A stretch of DNA of 64,000 bases from Teratosphaeria epicoccoides. Taxonomy: Eukaryota; Ascomycota; Dothideomycetes; Mycosphaerellales; Teratosphaeriaceae. Position 1 is the first letter of the stretch; every line of letters starts with the position of its first letter. A program made the translations under genes and the position numbers. Under the pieces are notes generated by a model. It was not told the DNA's origin. It was given only the letters and a program-made list of their open reading frames with translations, and made no database searches. Positions 33,001-44,300 of the stretch are shown here, piece by piece. The stretch is taken from contig JADDMT010000115.1 in the NCBI GenBank assembly GCA_021401465.1, positions 1 through 64,000 of the forward strand, given 5' to 3'.

Positions 33001-34905
33001 GAGGCATCTAAGGGCGTTAGAGTCAGAGATGTAGTACATAATCCAAGATGGTTAAGCGAGGTTACTAGCAAGAGAGGTCGCAATTAGAATGACGATAGCA
33101 GGCAAGGGAATACAAAAAGGATAATAGAGACTATCTGTAGCTTCATTACAATCTATAATGCCATGATAAAATCAAGCATAGATGAGGACACCTACTAGTA
33201 TAAGGGCAACTAGGTTGCATTTACCGCATAGGTAGAAGAATATGGCTTAGTAATAGTAGGAGCTAGAATGCGACTGTTAGAGAAGATACCTGTCCTAAAG
33301 ACATATAAGTAGGCTATCTCTGACAAGAAAGAAGGGCACCTATAGTTAGAGGCAGTCTAAGTAGAGATTAGAGTACTTAAGGGTAACCAGACATATGAAA
33401 CAATAGTTACACTAAAGGATACTTACCTAATTACGTCAAAATAGGTCTTTAATGTAAAATACAACACAGATGGATCGGTTAATAAGTTTAAAGCGCAGCT
33501 AGTAGCTAGAGGTTTTAGTTAGATCCTTAGAGTCGACTTTAAGGATACCTTTACTCTAATAGTTAGATATGATACTATCCGGATTTTTATGGCTATAGGC
33601 TACATGAATAACTAGGAGTTACACTAGGTCGATGTTAATAATGCCTTTACTAAATTAGTCCTAAAGGAACGCATTCTAATATAAGCTCTACTAGGTATAA
33701 AGGTTAACCCTAGCGAAGTGTTAAAGCTACTAAAAAGTCTATACAGCTTAAAGCAAGCAGCCTGAGACTAGCACTAGCTTTACAAGGGAAAGATTAAGAA
33801 GATCGGCTTTCGTCAGAGTAAGGCAGACCCCTACCTTTTCATCTATAACACTTAAAAGCTAATGATTTTAGTCTATGTCGATAACATCACGATTAGAGCT
33901 AAGAGCATAGATGATGTGAATTAGTTCAAGAGCAAGTTTGCAACATTCTTTAAGATTAAGGACCTAGATAAGGCAACATACCTGCTAAACGTTAGAATAG
34001 TTAGAGACTAAAAAGCAGGCACCTTATAGCTAGATTAGACGTACTATGTTAACAAAGTTCTAGAGAAGCTCATAATGACTAAGGAGAGCGCTATACTAAC
34101 CTGATCGCTAATAGACAGCTATAATGCGATCACACTATTAGGGCCTAACAACATCAGAGTAAATCGCAAGGAGTACTAGGAGAGTATTAGGAGATAGATG
34201 TACGTAGGCATTCTAACCTGACTAGACATTACATTCGCGCTTAGAAGACTAAGCTAGTACATGTTAGACCTAGCTTAGCATTACTAGCAAGCTCTAAAGA
34301 AGCTAGGAAGATACATGCGCTTAACAAAGGACCTTAGGATTATCTATATAGCAAAGGGTTAGAGAATACTAGAAGGAAACTTTAACTCTAACTATGTAAT
34401 AGACAAGACAGATTGTATATTAGTCCTAGGTAATGTCTACCTACTTGTAGGAGGTCTAGTAGGGGTCTAGTATCCTAGACGAGTAAGAAGTAGAAGTTAG
34501 TAGCTAGATTTACAATAGAAGTAGAATACATAGTAATAGTAAGATATATAAAGTAGTCGTAGTTCCTATGTCAGATTCTCCGAGATATGAAGATAGAGCG
34601 ACATAGTAGTTAGAGCCTACTTATTAAAGAGGAGATAAAGCTTGCAATTAGGTCACCTATAGTATAGCTGCGAGGAGATAAGTAAGCGGCAATTACCCTT
34701 ACTACGGATGCTTATATAAGCAAGAGGTTAAAGCATATTAACGTGGCCTACTACTACTAACAGGATCTATGCAAGAAGGGAATCATATCTATTAGCTATG
34801 TTAAGACCTCTAACATAGTTGCTAATAGTCTAACAAAGCTAAAACTAGGAACCTAGTTTGACAGAGTAGTAGAGTAGCTTTAGCTAAGGAAGTAGCTTTT
34901 TAGTT
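30060..34905 (+). pseudogene. Copia gag-pol, RIP-inactivated
   Basis: Gag has a zinc knuckle at about 30988-31030 (CFLCSLPNYIV-stop-KCP, His now Tyr). Integrase spans about 31850-32500. RT spans about 33440-34300, with YVDD altered to YVDN at about 33868-33890 (LVYVDNITI). RNase H runs to about 34905 (INVAYYY near 34740, NIVANSLTKLKLG near 34815). Integrase before RT is the Copia order. Stops are almost all TAG/TAA. Confidence 0.85.
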
Positions 34906-34921
34906 CTTATTACGCATATGT

Positions 34922-37120
34922 CTGCTACTAGATAGTAGTACTACGAATACACTAGATAACCTACTACCTTAGGAATCTCATTTGTTAACCAAAATCTCCG
35001 CTAGTTATATTACCTGCAGCCTACACTAGGACTACGAGAACTACTACTACTACGCTAGGACCGAGAACTCTAACTGCTACGTTGAGGCTAAGAACTCTAA
35101 CTACTAGGCTACGAGCTTAAAAGGGCTAGATCCCCGCTAGCTTGAGGACTACTACTAGGACAATACAAGCTTGCTTCGGAAATGTCTGACTAGTTAGAGG
35201 TACCTAGATAAATCTAACGAGGGTTAGAGACCTCTAACAGATTAGTATGCGTAACCTGAAGACAGTCCTAGAAATTGTTGTATATAGTAGCGCGCTCTTG
35301 ACAGTTAGCCTTAGCAATCCTATATAATAGATCGATGTAACCAAACTAAGGAGGAGGAGCTTAAAGAGCTAAAGGCAACTATAGCCTAGGCCTCTACATA
35401 GTAGCTAGAGAGCTTAGACCTATAGAATACAAACTCTAACACGCTAAATATAGACTCTAACTCTAACGTAGAGTACTATGGCTAGTAGCATACCGACTAA
35501 TCCTAGGAAAGTTTAGCTTAAGCTTAGTAGACAGCTAAGCAGGAGACAGTATTCTGATATTGCTAGAGCGCTAGTCGCAAATACTACTAACACGCTAGTT
35601 GCCTAGGCTCCTACGAGTAGTTAGGCTTATACTAGTTATATAGGTGTTAGTAGACTAACGCCTAGACAAAGGAGCGAAGGGGCCTAGAGACAAAGTCGCT
35701 ATTCGCTCCTAACTCTTAGCAAGTAGACGACTAATAATGTCAGAGGACGCTATACTCTAATAGCTAGGGCTCTAAATAAGGCTTATATTCCGGAGCATCG
35801 TATTTAGAATAGATTAGGTTTAATGCGACCGCTGTAGTATAGCAGGCTCCTTACTTAATAGCGACTTATCCTTAATAATTAGTAGGATAGGAGTGCAAAC
35901 ATAGCAAGGAGGCAGAGAATGCCTACCCTAGACTTAACAAGTCAGAGCATTAATTCTCTTAATAAGGCGGTTCAAGCTATAATTAGTTGCCTAATCGCTA
36001 ACCGTTAATTCCCTGCTAATGATACTCTGCCTAGCGCAAGCTTCTTCTACCTAGCGAAGATAGACAAGGGTCCTACGAGTAACGAGATCCTCTAAGTCAT
36101 ACTCTGACTTAGCACCTAGCGCTAGACGAGGCCTAGTAGGCTAGAGACTCTCTCTAAATTACTCTTTGAAGAAGTCCTCTACGTCATAATTAGTAACTAG
36201 ATTAGTCAGATTATTGACATAAAGGAGCAGGTTATAATGTACGTGCTTATTATACTAATCATAGTAGCGTAGTTCCTAATTACGCTGTCTCTTAATGTTG
36301 CTCTGACTAGGTTGCTAAAGGACTACTAGAGAAGGTAGATCATCCTTACCGAGATCCTGACGAGGGCGCCTTGAAGGTCGCTAAAGGGTAGGCGGAGCTA
36401 GTAGATTAGAACGTAGCCTAAGACTCTTCCTACTAGGTAGCAGGGTACTCTGATTAGCTAGATTGTTACCTAGCTTGTCTACACCTAGCTTGTTATATAG
36501 CGAATACTACCTCTTCTAATTCTTCTAAAAGCAATTAGTACATAAGCCTTTAAGATGAGGGTAACTTAGATTAGTAGCGTATACGCTATACGGCTTACTA
36601 TAGTATCTACTAGACCTAATCCTACACTAATCTTAGTACACGCGCTAATTAGAGCTAGCTATAGCGAAGCTAGCAGCAATTAGCGTAGTACTATTCAGAG
36701 TGTTCAAGTTGTACTAAGTAGGATCTAGGTCATTCATAAAGGTAGTACTCTAATTAGAGACATAGTACTAGGTTACTTTGTTCTTAAACGAAGATAGTAC
36801 CTTGTTAAAGCAGCTAAAGTTATAAGCTTCGCGAAGGAAGCAAATGTATGCCTAGAGCTTACTAAGGTTAAGGGTCGGATGCCTTAAGTCATTAGAGCTA
36901 CTAAAAGTCAGCTATAGTCAGAGAAGCTAACTACACTAGATAACCTACTAGAGCTTGATAATCTATGCAAGCTTCATGTCAAACGAAGTACTATCTAGTA
37001 AGATTAGTAACATACCTCTCTATAGAGCTATGTTAATGTGTTAGAGAAGCTGCAGTTAGTGATTAATGATAATGAGAAAGAGAAGGATAACCAAGAAGGG
37101 AAGGGGGGCCTATTATAGAG
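34922..37120 (+). pseudogene. Copia extra ORF downstream of RNase H, Gln/Asn-rich, unknown
   Basis: After RNase H one frame stays coding-like when its TAG/TAA codons are read as former Gln. From 34922 it gives LLLDSSTTNTLDNLLP, ENYYYYARTENSNCYVEAK (about 35035), TKEEELKELKATIA (about 35350), NTNSNTLNIDSNSNVEYYG (about 35430), and apparently continues to about 36780. In another frame at about 36800-37110 comes YLVKAAKVISFAKEANVCLE and VLEKLQLVINDNEKEKDNQE. I cannot assign a domain. It lies inside the Copia LTRs in sense orientation, in the position an env-like or accessory ORF would take, but no membrane segment was recognised. Only one TGA was noticed in the first 200-odd codons. Confidence 0.5.
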
Positions 37121-37318
37121 TCAGACCTACTTGTAAAAGCAGAGTAAACATATGAATTTGCGAACATGTAAGTAACAAACATGCTCTAGCGCATTATTCT
37201 CTTTTACAAGAGCATCATTCTAATAGCATGAGCATGCTACGACAAACATCTTCACTAGTTAGTAGATTAGAAGATAGTAGGAGTACGCTAAATATACTAG
37301 TATGTACCTAAGTAGGAG

Positions 37319-37579
37319 TGTTAAAATGTGATAGGTAGTTGCATACTAGCTATACTAAGTTAGTAGGAGTCAGAGTTAGGTAGGACCCTGACTCTAACCT
37401 CTCTGACTCGGGTCAGGGGTTAAGGGATTTATGACCCTAGCTAGGGAGAGAAGAGTTTTTACCTCTTCTCTTCTATCTATCACGTTCGATATATATCTAA
37501 TACCTGACATAATATATTCATTCTGTGGCTACTTCCTATGCGTAAATCTATTACCTGAATTTGAGGACTAATTTAAACA
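37319..37579 (+). mobile_element. Copia 3' LTR (LTR-C)
   Basis: 261 bp, TGTTAAAATGTGATAGG to ATTTAAACA. It differs from the 5' LTR at scattered sites, mostly transitions. Confidence 0.92.
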
Positions 37580-37789
37580 GCTGTTGCAATTCTTTTAGTT
37601 ATAGTAGATACTACCCTTATTAAACCTACTAACGTAAATCTCGACTACACATAGTTAGTATAGGACATGTGTATCTCGCGGGTAGGGGACGCCATACTAA
37701 CGCGCAGAGGTAGAATGTATGTAGCCTAGCTACTAAGGTTGTTATGTACCTGTAGCATAAGTAACAATTACATAAGGAGCGCGTAGCAT
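37580..37789 (-). pseudogene. G-family antisense ORF, N-terminal fragment (about 70 codons)
   Basis: Read on the minus strand from ATG at 37789-37787, it aligns with the first 70 or so codons of the ORF at 39749-41242. Near the end, IYVSRFNKGSIY corresponds to IYVSRFNEGSVY. It is cut by the Copia 3' LTR boundary at 37579. It identifies the following segment as a G-family 3' end. Confidence 0.75.
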
Positions 37790-38603
37790 TAAACTTATTC
37801 TTAAGCGCTATTACTACTAAGTGTATAATTAGTCTTATTTGATTAATTAAAGAAGAAGAGGCTCTAGGAAGGACTAGTAGACACTACGTACTAAAGGCTT
37901 AGCAAAGTAGAAGCTTAGTTAAGGTTAGTGTTTAGGAACAAGTTGTTAGGGGTAGGGCGTAGCCTTTTTATACCCTCTACCTACACCTTGTTACCTACTA
38001 CAACTGTTAGGCTAGTAACTTGATTTACAAGTGCAGAGCTCCTACCTTTACTTAAGTCATAGGGCGCGAATAATGTAATCACAGATAACGTAGCTAGTTT
38101 GCATATACGCTAATTTATAAGTAAACTAGTATGAAGATATAACGAGCCTATGTTAGGAGTATACTCCTTCTGTTTTAAGTAGGGTACGCGTAACATCTGC
38201 GGATACTCCTACAAGCCCTAAGGTTCCACGACACGTTCTATAAAGTCACGACTAAATAGAGACAGCTAAGCTACTTAGTAAAGCTAGAGCGTATACGCTT
38301 GCCCTACTATTTCAAGGATAGACAAAAGTACATACTTGTAGTTTCCTGATATCTTAACCTATAAGTAATGCAAAGGTATTACGAGGCTACCCTAAATGTA
38401 ATATTAGCTACTATAGCGTAGCAACTCTAGCTTATATGTGTTGCGAAGGTGTTAAGGGTACTGCTATGTAGGCTATTACAAGATTAACTAATCTTTAGCT
38501 ATCTACCTATCTTGCGCGGTATATAACACATACTATCCTGTACTGTATTTAGTCTGCTTACCTAATATTAAGGCTAAGGACATCCTTATAGGAGGAGAGG
38601 CAG
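37790..38603 (+). mobile_element. G-family 3' internal region (copy 2) with polypurine tract
   Basis: Aligns with 130-943 and inversely with 39270-39745. It lies between the antisense ORF start and LTR-A, ending in GGAGGAGAGGCAG at 38591-38603, the polypurine tract. It keeps more CpG than the telomeric copy. Confidence 0.8.
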
Positions 38604-39004
38604 TAATACAGTTAATACTATTAGGGGGTATTAGAGCTAAACATACTCTAGTATACTACCCTTAGTATGCTACGGACCCTGTATACTATAGTAGGCGTCC
38701 CTTTATATGTTAACTTATATATCCTTTGTCCTATAGGCTTACTACCTAAGCGTAGAGATGTAATAATCCTACATGCTACCCTCTCTACAGTACTCCTATA
38801 GGGACTCTTAAGACCTGTAGTACCCCTATAGAGTTAGGCGCGGACATGCTTTCCTAATTAAGGTACATTAGGTAACATAAGTACCCTCCTATACTACCTC
38901 TATAATAAGTAGAAAGTAGTACTATCTTATACCTATTAAAAGGTCAGATTACTCTGTTATACTACGAGATATTTTTATTATTATATAGCTTTATATCTAT
39001 ATTA
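38604..39004 (+). mobile_element. G-family 3' LTR (LTR-A variant, 401 bp)
   Basis: TAATACAG...CTATATTA, a diverged LTR-A subtype; the middle part resembles 51095-51288 (inverted) more than the 10619 or 24365 copies. Confidence 0.8.
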
Positions 39005-39175
39005 TGTTATCTCTAGTCTGTAGTCCTATATGACAACTACCCTAGTTACTTAGTCTAGCTTTATTAGCATAGTCGCTATAGGTAGCGCTTATAGCGCGCT
39101 AGTTATAAGTTTAGGGTACTCTAGACATTTTATATTCTCTGCTAGACTATATAGCAGGAGAGGAGAAAGCAGAAC
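39005..39175. other. Spacer between two inverted G-family 3' ends
   Basis: 171 bp separating the LTR-A end at 39004 from the oppositely oriented truncated LTR at 39176. No feature recognised. Confidence 0.4.
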
Positions 39176-39745
39176 TAATATAGATATAAAGCTATAAAAT
39201 AATGAAAATTTCTCGTAGTATAACAGAGTAATCTAACCTTTTAATAGGTACAAGATAGCTTCGCCAAATAGCTTAGCTGTCCCTATTTAGTCGTGACTAT
39301 GAAGAAACGTGTTATAGAACCTCGGGGCTAGTAGGAATGTATGTAGATACTCTGTACGTGCTACTCAAAATAGCAGGAGCGCGCTCCTGGCGTAGGTCTC
39401 GTCATATTTTCATGCTAGTAGACTAGCACGAGTATAGTTAGCATATATGCGTAACAGCCGCGTTACCTGTTCTTGCATTATTCGGTCCCTATGTAAGTTA
39501 ACTAAAGGTTAGTACTCTGCGTATGTAGTTAGAGTTACTAGCTTAACGGTTACGGTAGGTAATAGGGGGGCTGTTAGAATAAAAACCTCGTTGCTTCCTA
39601 ACTTTCCTGTTCTAAAACACTAATATTGACCTCTACTTCTACTTCGCTTAGCTTTTACCTCGCCGTGCCTGCGTGTCTAAACTAGAGCTTCTTCTTCTTC
39701 AATTAATCAATTAAGATCGATTAACTCATCTTAGCAATAATAGCT
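39176..39745 (-). mobile_element. Truncated LTR-A end fused to G-family 3' internal region (copy 3)
   Basis: 39176-39265 is the last 90 bp or so of LTR-A (minus strand ends CTATATTA). About 39270-39745 is the first 475 bp of the 3' internal region, ending at CTATTATTGCTAAG on the minus strand, four bases from the antisense ORF start. It retains bases that are mutated at 130-600, for example GTGTTTTAGAACAGGAAAG. Confidence 0.8.
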
Positions 39746-39748
39746 TAT

Positions 39749-41242
39749 ATGCTACAGACTAAGTTCGACGCTACTCGCTCTGCCTGTAATTGTCGCTCGT
39801 GTTAACGATGCCTTAATAACCTTAGTAGCTAAGCTGTACACACCTCTCCTCCGCGTGTTAGTAAGGCATCCCCTACCTGCGAGGTACGCGTGACTTGTAC
39901 TAACCGAAGCGTAGCTAAGATCTACGTCAGCAGATTTAATGAGGGTAGTGTCTACCGCAATTGTGTCAACTATAATAGCAAGCATCAAAAATGCTATGAC
40001 CTCCCTAAAGAGGTGTATAGCGAGTACAACTAGCTCTGCTATAACATCGATGACTTCTAGAGTACGCGCGACAAGGGGATTACTAAAGGTACTCTAACTA
40101 TAAACAGGCTATAGGCTAAGTACCGCGAGGTACTTGCCTACCTGCTTGGCGCCCTCTTATGCTTTACTGTAACTACGAACCGCTTACATAGTAGCGTTCG
40201 CTTCGACTCTCTGCTAACAGGCAAGAACGTTTGCCTAGGTCTAATCGTAGACTTAGTCTAGAAGATCTTAAAGGTGTTAACTATTAGGGTTAAGACCTTT
40301 GCCATAGTACGCATATAGTGTAGGTACCCTCTAAGGATAAATGCTAACCTTCTCCGCTAGGCTAACGTTAGCGTCGAGAAGTATCTGACTAGCCGCTAGC
40401 GTTAGTAACTCGGGGCCCTTGCCTCTATCGACAATAACTTCGAGACGCAGATAATCTGCAAGAAGGTTATTAAGCAATTTGCCATTCCTGCTACTAAGAC
40501 TACGCCCTAGCGCTATACCGAGAGGCAGCCTACCTCTAAGCTAGTCTAGAGGACTAAGCCGTAAGTTTCTTACTTAAATCTTGTCGCGTGCATATAGCTA
40601 ACACATTGTAGCCCTGCCGCCTATGTTGCCTTGACACTACTATCTAAGAAGAAGAAGAAGGCTAGGGCCAAGATTAAGGTTAGCGACAAGGAAGCCGAAC
40701 CTTCCCTGCTTGCGATCCGCATAGCGTCTACTAAGACGCTAAGGTACAAGCCTCTAAGCCAGATCTTTAAGGATAAGGAGGATGACGACGTTTAGGATAC
40801 TTTTGATCCTAACGTAATTCCTGCGCGCCGCGGTGTTACCGTACTAGTTACGCCTAAGGAAGACACTAAGTCCGATGATGTAATCGACACTTATGTCAAG
40901 AAGCGCAAGATAATCTCGAGGGCTAAGCGTAATAGCTACAAGCGCGCCTAAGTCTCTTCGCCTTCTAATGCTAAGGATAAGGAGGAAGTAGTTGTCGCGA
41001 CTAGACGCGGTAAGGCTGTTGCTAGCTCTCTAGCTACTATGGGCTCTAAAGACAAGCTCCCTCGCAACCTACTAAAGAAGAAGATACTAGCCTCTCTTTG
41101 TAGCGTTACTACTCCTATTACTCCTAGTTACCTTGGGGTATGTAGTAGACCCCGTGCGGGTAGGCAGTCCTTAGCAGACCGTAACGAGAAAGACTCTTCT
41201 ACTTTAGGTTTAGTTAGGAAGCCCTTAACTAGTAGTCGCTAA
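39749..41242 (+). pseudogene. G element antisense ORF: Cys-cluster protein, 498 codons with 17 stops
   Basis: One frame runs without indels from ATG (39749) to a final TAA (41240-41242). It holds 17 internal stops, which I count as 12 TAG and 5 TAA, with no TGA; that is the pattern expected from CAG/CAA (and some TGG) mutation of an intact gene. The N terminus is Cys-rich: SACNCRSC, then RCLNNLSS, then RNCVNYNSKHQKCYDLP at about 39965-40010. The middle is helical. The C terminus is Lys/Asp-rich (SKKKKKARAKIKVSDKEAE, KDKEDDDV) with basic stretches such as YVKKRKIISRAKRN, perhaps nuclear. It is antisense to, and tail-to-tail with, the G pol gene. Possible roles such as nucleic-acid binding are inference from Cys and Lys content only. 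I do not recognise the family. Confidence 0.75.
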
Positions 41243-41399
41243 GCATTAGCTACGAAGCTAATCTAAGCATGTCTCTTATTCTCCTTAGGTTTATTCTAGG
41301 TATGCCTTTAGGCGTCAATGATATATAAGTAGGGCGTTTGTTTCTCATTGTTACTTCGCGTATTATGCGCTACATACACGTGTTAAGAACTCTGCTCTA

Positions 41400-44300
41400 A
41401 AACTCTTATCTTCCTACAAATTAACCTTCTTAAGCCCTGCTTACGCCTCCTCTACTCTTCTAATTCACGAATAGCTTCTAGAGCGTTCTTGTAGTCTTTA
41501 GCTAGAACCTATTATGTGTACTTAGGTAGGTGTCCTTTCTACTTTACTAGATAGTACGTTACACCTTTACGCTACATGCTATCCTTAATACCCTTGACTT
41601 CCTACTCTTCGTTCTCTTCTGCTACTAGCATTAGGTCCGCAGGCTCTTCGCCCTTACGCTAAACCTATGGTTTAAGTAGAGATACGTAGAAGATGTCATG
41701 CACATAATACGACAATAGTAACGAGCTAGTACGCCTACAAGCCTATTACGTCGCGTATCTAGAAGGGTCTGACAAACCTTGGCGTTATCTTCTTACTTAG
41801 AAGTTTTAGCTTAAGATTCTTCGTTAATAGTAACACCTTCGTACTAACTACATACTACATCGGTTTAGTACAGGCGTTATTATGTTTAATCTAGGATTCT
41901 AAGGCCTTTTTCTAGTGTTCTATTAGCACTGAATATACCTCGCGCATACGCCGCGCTAATTCCGTAGCAGCTAGTACCCTCTCTTTAGAAGACTTGTCTT
42001 CTAGGTATATTTCCGGATTAAAGCCATAAAGAATCTAAAATAGCAACATATGCATAGTAGTATACATGCTATTATTAACTGCAAATTCCGCCATAGGAAT
42101 TACGTCAGCCTAGGCATCCTAGTTCTTAGCGTAGTAGTACTAAAGGTACTACTTAAGAGTCTAGTTCATACGTTTAGTCTAACTATTAGTCTATAGATAG
42201 AATGCTATACTTAGGCGGTACTTAACATGTGCCTCAAACATAAATTCTTGCTAGTATTTACTAGTAAAGACAGAACCTTAATCTAATAGGATACTTTAGG
42301 GGACACTAAAGCGCTATATAACTTCGTCACAAAGTAGTCGCGTAAGCTCGCTACTTATGCACTTTTTCATACATAGGATAAAGACATTTATCTTCGAGTA
42401 TTAGTCGACTACTATAAGGACAGCATTAACTATATCGCCTATCTACTTTGCTAGCAGCAAATTAGTAATAAAATCTATAGTCAAGTCTTACTATAGTCTC
42501 TATAGTAGTAGGAGCGCCTAAGTATCGCTATAGGGGCAATAGCGCCAAGATTTGCTAATCTAGCATGTCTAGCAGGATTTGACATAGTCAGAGACATCCT
42601 GTTCTAGCGTCAGCTACTAGTATTTACGTCTAAGAAGCACGTTTGTCTTCTCTGCGCCAAAATGACCTGTAAGTTTATCGTCATGATAAATACAGAGGAG
42701 CTACGAACAGAGTACGTAGTTAGCGAGTACGTAGAGCCTATTATCAAAGTACTACAAGTCGCCTGACTTAGTCTAGTACTTCGGACTACCTGCGGTATCC
42801 TAGAGGGCTATACCCTTATTAATTAACTCCGGTTCTCGCTCTTGTAACTGCTAAATAAGTCTCGAGACTTCTTTTAAGGGTTCTTTATATATCGCATACT
42901 TACTACATGTAAGCTAGTTAACTACCGCATAGATCGAGCTAGACACGGTTACTATAACTGCTAGATAGGAGGGTTTATTGCTAGCGGAGGCTGTGAGGCC
43001 CTATTAGACCTATAGCCAACCTATAAGAGGAGCTAACGACAGGTCGCTACCCTATACTACAAGCTTTGTCTGTAGCGTAGGGAGGAGCTATTAGTTACCC
43101 TGCTCCCTAGTGTCGTAGTCCGGTTGTCGCGAAGGACTATTAGCTAGGTTCGTCTTCCTAGAACGATACTAGATAACGAAGTCAAAGCTAGCAGGGAAAG
43201 CCGCCTATCTTACTTGCTAACTACTTAGCTACTTTATACCTATGAAGCTACGAAGGTTATTATAGTTAGTAGGCACCTTAATAAGGTGCGCTACACCTTC
43301 AAGGTAGTGTTAGTACTCCTTGAAGCCATCAATAATAGCTAAAAGCTCTTAGTCGTAAGTCTCGTAATTAAGCTTAGCGCCCTGCATCTTCCGCAACTAG
43401 AAGGCAATCGGGTACTATTACGTACTACCTTTTTGTGACTAGAGCTGCGATATAATTGCGGCTATTACAAATTTCGAAGCATTAGTCTCTATTCGGATCT
43501 TCGTAGTAGGGTTAAAGTACTAAAGTATAGGTATAGTTTAAAAAGCTGCTTTAAGTTTAGAGAAAGCCTTGCTCTAAGCCTCCTCCTAAGGCACTATCCC
43601 TGGCTTTTTACCTTAAATTACGCCCTTTGCAAGGGCCGTAAGAGGAGCCACGATCTTCGAATAGGATCGTATGAATCTGTAGTAGAAGTTAGTAAACCCT
43701 AGAAACACCTACACTTCTTAGAGGGTAGTTAGCTATAGCTACTCCGCGATTACGGACACCCTTCGGTCATCTATGATGACTCCTTCTATAGAAACGATGT
43801 ATCCAAGAAACTTAATCCTGTCTGTTAGGAATAAGCACTTCTTTAGGTTCGCATACAGAGCGAACTTATAGAGCCGTTTAAGCACTATCTTTAGATGCTA
43901 AATATACTCCTCCTTCAAGATAGAGTAGACTAGTATATCGTCTAAATATACTACGTAGCAGGTATTAATGAGGCCAGACAGGGCCTAGTTAATATACGCT
44001 TAGAATGTCGCTAGTACGTTAGTTAAGCTAAATAGTATCACTATATACTTAAAGTGTCTATACTGCGTTTAGAATGTAGTCTTCTACTTGTTGCCCTTTT
44101 AGATTAGTATCTAGTAGTAGGCATCCTTCAAGTTAATAGACAAGAAGATAGCGGCGTAACTAAGGCAGTCAAGCGTGTTGCTAATAAGTAGTAGGGGGCA
44201 GCGGTTCTTCTAAGTTACTATATTAAGGCCCCTATAGTTAACGTATAGGCAGAGTATGTTATCCTTCTTTAGGACGAACATTACTAACGCTCTAGCCTCG

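Larger units (their letters stand above)
29393..37579 (+). mobile_element. Copia element with 261-bp LTRs and an extra 3' coding region (8.2 kb)
   Basis: LTRs of 261 bp at 29393-29653 and 37319-37579 run TGTTAAAATG to TTTAACA/TTTAAACA. Internal order: primer site, gag, integrase, RT, RNase H, then about 2.4 kb of extra sequence before the 3' LTR. The flanks differ: GTACT on the left lies in D1, and GCTGT on the right lies in a G-family antisense ORF. So no target duplication is present, and the element probably arose or was rearranged by recombination between two Copia copies. Confidence 0.9.
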
